A DNA stretch of 64,000 nucleotides, from positions 1 through 64,000 of the forward strand of contig JASAMV010007728.1 in NCBI GenBank assembly GCA_030248065.1, written 5' to 3'. Under the pieces are notes generated by a model that did no database searches, was not told where the DNA came from, and saw only the letters and a program-made list of their open reading frames with translations. The translations under genes and the position numbers were made by a program. This DNA comes from Rhynchonema sp. JSB1_4 (taxonomy: Eukaryota; Nematoda; Chromadorea; Monhysterida; Xyalidae). This document shows positions 57,679 through 64,000 of this stretch, piece by piece; position 1 is the first letter of the stretch, and the number at the start of each line of letters is the position of its first letter.

Positions 57679-57684
57679 TATAAA
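57679..57684 (+). promoter_or_regulatory. TATA box of the first small membrane protein gene
   Basis: TATAAA ~117 bp upstream of the ATG at 57801. Confidence 0.4.
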
Positions 57685-57800
57685 CTTGTGATACCGTAAA
57701 CTGTGCTTGCGCTTTCTTGGCTCATTTTCTCATGCTGCCACTCTGGCAATCTATTCTGTGGAAGTGATCAATTTGTTTTTTTTGGTCCCTCACTGCTGCC

Positions 57801-58200
57801 ATGGCCGGGCTTAACAGTACCGATATTTATTACAATTGGACCACATCTTCAACAGACTATCCTGATTACATTAATTACACATACATCAATGATCGCTTCA
57901 ATCCCTACCCGTATTTTCTGCAGTAAGTGCGCGACAGTTTTTTTTCGTTCGATGTTACAAAAAATTCCAAATGGTCTTTGTATTGCACGTATTTTCAGGC
58001 TGATCTCGATGCAGATGTTCGGCTTTCTGGTGTTCGTCACGTGCTTTTTCATTCCGTATTTCTTCTGCGTCGTTTGTCCCTGCTGCCCGATCGCGAAGGC
58101 ATTCAAACGTGGTCGTGCTTATAAGGATCTGCTCAGGAACCAACGTGCCAACATGATGCAGCAACAAGCTGGATCCGCTTGGGTCGAGTCGAGGGCATGA
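57801..58200 (+). CDS. Small single-pass membrane protein, 107 aa (tandem copy 1)
   Basis: Exons 57801-57922 and 57999-58200, phase 2. The N-terminal ~40 residues are short and polar with N-glycosylation sequons (NST, NWT, NYT) and many Tyr/Asn. One hydrophobic stretch follows (MFGFLVFVTCFFIPYFFCVV), then a CPCCP membrane-edge motif suited to acylation and a basic cytoplasmic tail (FKRGRAYKD, NMMQQQ, AWVESRA). It has no cleavable signal, so the type III topology with N-terminus outside is inferred. Family not recognised. AATAAA at 58297-58302. A tandem copy lies 1.1 kb downstream. Confidence 0.78.
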
Positions 58201-58433
58201 GCAAGACGTTGTAAATTTTATAGATATAAATGTTTTGCACCCGTCTAGTATTTTTATTCATGTTTTCGGGATCAATTTTTTGCTCAATGGTCTGTAAATA
58301 AAAAAAGTTACTGCTCGCTAGCTCAAGTGCAAACACCCACCGCTCATATATTTATGTATAATCCCGGTTAGTGGTTCCGCGTAATCATGGGTGCCAATTC
58401 TTTATTTCCACAGCACAACATTTGTTGTAGCAT

Positions 58434-58787
58434 GGCGGATCCATCTTCTGGCCAAAGGAGGGGCCAAATCCAAAAAGTCATTTTTATACTGTGATTGTTC
58501 CATTTCTAAGAAGTCATTTTTATTGATTTGCTTCTTTAGAATTTCTCGCTTTTCACACCATACAAAATGTGACAATGCGCGCGAAGGGCGCGAAATTTTA
58601 CGCGATCGAAAGACAAATTTGATTAAAAATGGGTGTATCTGACGCGCTAAACGTGCAATTTTTGAACTTTGAAGTGTATCAAAGTGAAAATCCTGCGATT
58701 TAGGTGGTGTCCTTTTTTCTTCTTCCTTCCGAAGCGGTAGCCCCTCGTCTGGGACCAATAATGGTCCAAAGGGGGCATGGCCGCCCC
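58434..58787. repeat. hAT-like MITE (GGCGGATC family)
   Basis: Starts near CATGGCGGATCC and ends GGGGGCATGGCCGCCCCTG; the two ends are roughly inverse. Shares GGGCCAAATCCAAAAAGTCA with 37267-37900. No clear 8-bp duplication. Confidence 0.6.
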
Positions 58788-59330
58788 TGTGGCCTCATGG
58801 ATTCGGCCTTGTTATGTCGTGTTTCCTTCGAAACGTAAACGTGATAAAATATTTGCAGTGCAATGTACGCTGTGCGCTGCTAAACTTTGCTGGTAAAAAC
58901 GTGAACTGAACGCCGAATCTTTAAACGTGAAAATCCGATAAAAGCATCTCAGCAAACAGATTCATTGTGGTCGGAGTTTCTTTGACTCTGTCTCGAGCGT
59001 CGATTCCTTTTACCTTTTTGAGTTTGGAGTTGTTTCTGTTTAGATATACAAATGACATGGGTGTCGTATATGCATCTTTGTGGGTGATGCGATGCGACAC
59101 CGCCCCCCAAACGAACACAGAAACACACAAATACTTTGCGCAAAAAAAGTTTGGTGGGCTGACACAGCTACTAGATTACTATGGCAACGTACTGCAGCGT
59201 GCGAACCTGCACGGGGCTGGCACATCCCGGCTTGAAAACTTTGCGCTTTCGTGGAACGAGGGTTGCGCAAGTTGACTACAAAACAATAGTGCCACTGTTC
59301 GGTCATTTTTAACACATAGTCCCAAACCCA
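58788..59330. other. Intergenic between tandem membrane-protein genes
   Basis: No exon, TATA box or repeat boundary recognised. Confidence 0.45.
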
Positions 59331-59731
59331 ATGCTCTCATGCCAAATGCTTGTCAATACCACAATCGGCAATTTTTATAATGCGACGACTTCAGAACAAT
59401 TTCATCTTAATTACAATAATTACACTTATCTCAACGATGGATTCAATCAGAACCCGAGTTTTCTGCAGTTAGTTAGTCATTTCCTTCGCGGTGAAAAAAA
59501 ATTCAAAAAGGTTTCAACTTTGTCCGCATTCCTTTCAGGCTGATCTCGCTGCAGTTTTTAGTTTTCGCCACCTTCTTTCTTATGCCGTCCTTTTTCTGCG
59601 CCATTTGTCCCTGTTGTCCGATCGCGAAGGCATTCAAACGTGGTCGTGCTTATAAGGATCAGCTCAACAACCAACGTGCCAACATGATGCAGCAACAGGC
59701 GACGTCCGCTTGGGTCGAGTCAAGGGCGTGA
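59331..59731 (+). CDS. Small single-pass membrane protein, 109 aa (tandem copy 2)
   Basis: Exons 59331-59467 and 59539-59731; same intron position and phase as copy 1. The extracellular part is diverged but keeps sequons (NTT, NAT, NYT) and the NYTYLNDGFN block. The membrane and tail parts are nearly the same: LVFATFFLMPSFFCAICPCC, AFKRGRAYKD, MMQQQ, AWVESRA. Faster change outside than inside suggests ligand or pathogen-facing selection, which is inference. Confidence 0.78.
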
Positions 59732-60264
59732 TAGTAACATTTTTTTCGTTGCTTGAATCGTCGAAAATATGTTTATCATGTTTATCATGTTTTGTTCCCA
59801 CAAACATTTTCGGGATATGCTTTTGCTCAAATGCTCTGTGTAAAGTTTGCGGCATGTGCATTTACAGCAGCTAGTCACAAGAGAAGTTATAAAAATGATG
59901 TCAAGTTCTGCCCATGGTAGCAACTTCAATTTTCACATCATACACACGGCACTCCAAGAACAGAACTCTGAGTGTACAATGAACAATGATTTCCTGCACT
60001 TTGATAAAAATGCTCCGGAAAGTATGGGATGGGTCTGTCATACCAAATTGCTTGCATCAGCACACGATCTGTAGCCGGGTCCATAAATTGTTGAGAAACA
60101 AAACACCACTGATAAGCCTGCGCAAATACGAGGGACCCCGGACGCAGAGACATACTTTATCATCACACTGGCAGACCTATGCGCTTTATTCTCTGTTTTG
60201 ATTGCACGAATCATACAATCAGCACCGAGCGGTTGCCGGTTGAAAGACACAAAAACGCAAAAGA
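59732..60264. other. Intergenic, no gene seen
   Basis: Downstream of the second membrane-protein copy. An in-frame TGA just upstream of 60265 supports the MECR-like start, unless a further 5' exon exists. Confidence 0.45.
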
Positions 60265-62478
60265 ATGGCGACTCAGAAAACGTGGCAGTTGGTTTACGAC
60301 AGATTTGGTGATCCAGACAAAGTTCTGTATGAGCTCGAAGTCAATGTGTCACCGGAGCTGGCCAGGGATGAGGTTATTCGCGAGTGTTTTCCTTTTACAA
60401 CAACTTGTTGAGCAGTCCATCAGATCTGATGGAATCTTATCTGGTTAGTTATCTTGTTTGAGTTATGAGCCAGAGCCAGGTTTTATTATATAAAACTAAA
60501 CTTTTAGTATGCGGACAAGTTATACCAGGTTACTCCTTATCCGCACCATGTTTCTCCACTTGCGTTCTGCGCGAGCTTTTGTTCTTTTGTGTCGCAACGA
60601 AGACCAATCCAACATGCTAGCATGGGGCTGCTTTCAGTGTCGGAAAGGTTCCCCCTGCAATCCAGAGGCTTCCTTTTTCACACATTTTTATCGTTTACAC
60701 CGTCTGTGTTTCGATGAAAAATTGTGTCCCTTTAGCTCCGTGTTCGCTGGCTGGCGGCCTCTGTGAACCCCTCGGATCTGTCCCAGGTTCGTGGAGTGTA
60801 CCCGATCAATAAAAAGTTCCCGGTTGTCGGTGGAAACGAGGGTGTCGGCGTGGTGGAACAGGTGTGTTTAAGTTCATCATTTCTTCGTCGTTTTCCAATT
60901 TTAATGAATATCTAAAAAAACAAATGCATATATCACCTAAAATTTATCGACAAATCTTCAGATGGGCGAGTCGGTCCGCGGGATCAATATTGGTGATCAC
61001 GTGATCCCGTTCGCTTGTCAATTGGGCACGTGGCAAAGTCGCACGATTGTGAGCACCACGGATGTGATTGTGATTGATAAGAAACTGCCGACTGAAATCG
61101 GCGCGCAAATGCTCATCAATCCACCCACAGCGTACAGGCTGGTGTAATTACCGAATTGAACAAATATGCTTGTGTGTGTGTGTGCCTGGGGTCATGTTTC
61201 TAGTGCATTCGCACTGATGATCACTATAGGTGCACCGCCCATCTGTGAGTGTGGAAACGAGTGTCCGAAGCAGGCTCTGTGCGACCACTCACATTGACTG
61301 TTGTGCATATTATGCTTTCAGTCATGAAAAATCACAAGCTGACGTTTCAGAATGCTGCACGATTTCGTCCAGCTGCAACCGAATGACATTGTGGTACAGA
61401 ACGGCGCTAATTCCGCTGTTGGACGGTTGGAAATTTTCTGTTGTTTTCTGTTCCAGCACATAGTTCTCAGTGATTATATCAATGGTGTTATCAGCCGCCA
61501 TTCATGAAAATATCACGATTTTAAACGCGTAGTTCAGATCCAGGGAAGGCAATAATACAATGTCAAATTGGAGACCAACCAAAGCCCAGATGATCATTCT
61601 GTGAGCAACAAAAAAAGAAAAGCAAACCTTTGATAAAAAAGTGCATTTTGTTTCTCAGCTACGTGATTCAAATCGCGCGTCTGTGCGGCTGGCGCACGGT
61701 CAACATCATTCGTCAAAGGGATGACGTCGATCAACAACGCGCGTTGGTTGCTGAATTGAGGGCATTGGGTGCCGATCTGGTGGTAACGGACGCCGAGTTC
61801 AAAGCGAAAACAGCGGAAACACTCCAACCACTTGGTTAGCTTTTTCGTATCTATGTGTTCCTGAGGAATCAAGAGATGAAAAGTCACCTTTGAAGTCCAT
61901 GCCCAAATTTCACAGCTATTTTTGGTTGCTCTTGTTGGCGTGTCTAGCATGCCAATATTTTCCCTCGATCGGTTTTATGTACTCATTCATTCCTCCAGTT
62001 GGGTTACATCGTCGTAATAAGTTGAGGCTAAACAGAACAAAACCAAATCGCAAAACTGAGCGGCTAATATTTTGAAAAGAATGCAATATCATCATCCAGT
62101 ATTGCAGGTGCCAAACCGAAACTGGCGTTCGATTGTGTCGGTGGCCCAATCTGTGCCGTAATGGCCGCATGTCTGCAGCCTGATGGCCATTTCGTCAACT
62201 ACGGCGCGATGAGTCATCAACCGGTGGCCATTTCGCCGGCCGATTTGATTTTCCGAAACATCACCGTTCACGGTTTCTGGCTGTCGGGCTCGTCAGTGGC
62301 CAAGGTCACTCGTCAGGAGCACGAACGCACCTACAAATGGCTAACGGATCAGTTTTTGCGCGGGAAATTGGTCGGACCGCCGACCGATCAAGTGGAGTAC
62401 AAGAATTGGCAGCAGGCCATTGCTGTGGCCAATAAGGGAAGTGGGAATAAACAGTTGATCCAGTTCAATGATTGTTGA
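60265..62478 (+). CDS. MECR-like: Enoyl-CoA/ACP reductase, MECR/ETR1-like, 345 aa
   Basis: Exons 60265-60372, 60736-60861, 60962-61143, 61351-61425, 61659-61834, 62108-62478; phases 0,0,2,2,1 close to 345 residues. It belongs to the zinc-free MDR reductases that reduce trans-2-enoyl thioesters with NADPH in mitochondrial fatty-acid synthesis. Motifs: WLAASVNPSDLSQVRGVYPI with the catalytic Tyr at ~58, VVGGNEGVGVV, QLQPNDIVVQNGANSAVGR (Rossmann glycine region), AFDCVGG, and FWLSGSSVA near the C-terminus. The protein starts directly at the catalytic domain (MATQKTWQLVYDRFGDPDKV) with no clear mitochondrial presequence; a targeting exon upstream or another location is possible. Length and order otherwise match the family. 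Confidence 0.93.
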
Positions 62479-62896
62479 GTTGTTGGGCATTTTAAAAAAG
62501 AACCACGACAATGAGAAATCCTTGATTGTTGAAAGTAAAATGATTGATAGATGGTCGTTGCGCTGAAGTTAATGGTTTTCAAAATATTATACGCCGAATG
62601 ATTCAAACTCAAGCAAATACAATGACACCGCAGAAAGCACACGCATGCTTGAAAACACAGAACAAAGTTTGTTATTGGCAGGGAAATTTGCTGTTCAAGG
62701 CGTGAGCTCAACCGGACCTGACCAACGCAACAATATCGTCAAAAGAGATGTGAAGTTGAGTGCACAGGAATCGCTGCATCTCTGCGGTTTCCACATGTGT
62801 GAAACATCAGCGAATTTGTTTGCTCACGTGTATCTTGCCTTGCATATCAGGGGGTCAGGAAACCATTTGAATTTTTCTTTTGTCATTGTTTTTAAC

Positions 62897-63620
62897 CAGA
62901 GGTCGCAATCGGGCCGGGCCGCGATTTTGGGCTTTTGGCTCGGGCCGGGCCGGAGATTTGGAGGGTCGGGCCGGGCCGGGCCGGGCACCCCGGCCCGAAG
63001 CTTCTGAAGTGACTTATTTTACTGAAAAAAGTAGGGTTTTTTTTGTCAAAAACACTAAAATTTCTGACGGATTCAGCAAGTAAGTGATCAGTATTGTCCA
63101 GTGGTGTGGCTACCCAGGTGTGCAATGAACTTACTGTACCACCAGAAAGGCCTGCAATCAACCTACCTACTGTACCGGCCGAGCTAGGGGGGAACAAAAA
63201 TTTTTGTGTTTAAATTGAGATGCAAATGCACTCTAAAACCCTCATTTCGCGCGATTTTTCGATTATTTGGAGTGAAAAATATCGATTTTATACCATTTTG
63301 GGCCAAAAATAGCAACCTACTGTACCAGCCGGGGGCGGCGACCTACCTACTGTACCAGGATGGCGCGTCATCGACCTTACCTAGCCCCACCTGGGGGACC
63401 CCCACCCCCCAGCCACACCATTGGTATTGTCTATCTGGCGACTTTTTTTATGGAAAACAATTAATTTTCAACCAAAAAAATAGATTCAAAAATCGCAAAA
63501 ATTATGACAAAAATTGGGTTAAAATCTGAGCCAAAAATTCGGGCCGGGCCGGGCCGGGCCGGAGATTTGGGGGCTCGGGCCGGGCCGGGCCGGCCGAACC
63601 CGGCCCGATTGCGACCTCTG
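62897..63620. mobile_element. 724-bp GGGCC-rich hAT-type MITE
   Basis: Ends CAGAGGTCGCAATCGGGCCG and its exact inverse CGGCCCGATTGCGACCTCTG. TTTTTAAC at 62889-62896 is repeated at 63621-63628. CAGAGGTCG-type ends with 8-bp duplications are typical of hAT. The subterminal parts are GGGCCGGGCC repeats. It is itself interrupted by the element at 63099-63423. Confidence 0.93.
63099..63423. mobile_element. 325-bp hAT-type MITE nested in the previous one
   Basis: Ends CAGTGGTGTGGCT and AGCCACACCATTG (one mismatch). GTATTGTC at 63091-63098 is repeated at 63424-63431. It contains several CCTACTGTACC motifs. Confidence 0.9.
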
Positions 63621-63816
63621 TTTTTAACATCCCCCACTATTTTTTATTTTTCGTGGTTTTATTTTGAGACAACCTTTCCGGCCCGCATTGTCGGGCCAGG
63701 CCGGGCCAGGCCGAGGTTTTCCACGGCCGGGACAGGCCGGCCCGGGGTAAATTGGCCCGATTCCCACCCAAATGTGGTTCCTGGCCCAGAGGGGGAGATA
63801 CCGTATTGTATTGTAT

Positions 63817-64000
63817 CAGAGGTCGCAATCGGGCCGGCCCGAGTTCGGGCCGGGCCGGAGATTTGGCGGGTCGGGCCGGGCCGGGCCGGGCCGGGTACCC
63901 CGGCCCGAAGCTTCTGAAGCAGTGTTGGAGGTGGGGGGGGGGGTTTGGGGGGGGTAGCCCCCCCCCAGTACAGTAGGTATCCCCCCCTCGCCTGGTACAG
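63817..64000. mobile_element. Second copy of the GGGCC-rich hAT-type MITE, cut by window end
   Basis: CAGAGGTCGCAATCGGGCC begins at 63817 and the inner part repeats CGGCCCGAAGCTTCTGAAG as in 62990-63007. It is followed by G tracts and a CAGTACAGTAGG piece resembling the nested element. A separate GGCC-rich stretch lies at 63680-63760. Confidence 0.75.

Noticed and set aside
62645..63976. Gly/Arg/Pro-rich open frames at the window end
   Set aside because: Translations of GGGCC repeats inside MITEs.
1..64000. CRISPR arrays, bacterial operons, rRNA
   Set aside because: None seen; the tandem repeats present are long-period and the genes are spliced.

Overview
This window is nuclear DNA from an animal, most likely an invertebrate. 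Almost every gene is split by GT-AG introns, the reading phases join cleanly across those introns, and AATAAA signals follow several stop codons. The protein families (vWA, trypsin, MAM, GT61, signal peptide peptidase, PPPDE, C2H2 fingers, mitochondrial enoyl reductase type) and a BEL/Pao-like gag also point to a metazoan. The species cannot be named from the sequence.

Layout. 1-5635 (+): 3' part of a secreted or extracellular protein with at least three tandem vWA domains. 5680-14240: a transposon-dominated stretch with a ~5.4 kb inverted repeat built from ~730-bp units, a gag-only BEL/Pao-like remnant with a polypurine tract and the start of a 3' LTR, and an AT-rich dispersed repeat. 14304-18402: an array of ~434-bp tandem units, split by a ~2 kb element with an 8-bp target duplication. 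18418-21217 (+): trypsin-family protease. 21384-25812: MITE, tRNA-derived SINE, stray array units and hairpins. 26066-31818 (+): GT61-type glycosyltransferase with repeat-stuffed introns. 32443-33749 (-): PPPDE (DeSI-like) protein with a signal peptide. 34604-35977 (-): intronless C2H2 zinc-finger protein. 36360-38870: MITEs and hairpins. 39532-42390: a head-to-head pair of secreted cysteine-rich proteins. 42963-47009 (-): eight-exon unrecognised nuclear-type protein with a helix-turn-helix-like segment. 47260-48660: microsatellite-rich DNA. 49061-50378 (+): divergent signal-peptide-peptidase-like protease. 50879-56366 (+): tandem pair of MAM-like secreted proteins. 57801-59731 (+): tandem pair of small single-pass membrane proteins. 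60265-62478 (+): MECR-like enoyl-CoA/ACP reductase. 62897-64000: nested GC-rich hAT-type MITEs.

The genes do not form a single pathway. Several are extracellular or secretory (vWA, protease, cysteine-rich pair, MAM pair, PPPDE, GT61, SPP-like), and three sets are local duplications. The most unusual items are the signal-peptide-bearing PPPDE protein, the SPP-like protease with substituted catalytic motifs, the unrecognised eight-exon protein, and the very dense nesting of hAT-like elements whose boundaries can be read to the base from 8-bp target duplications. All exon models are hand-built from splice signals, phase and family similarity; no alignment or search was run.
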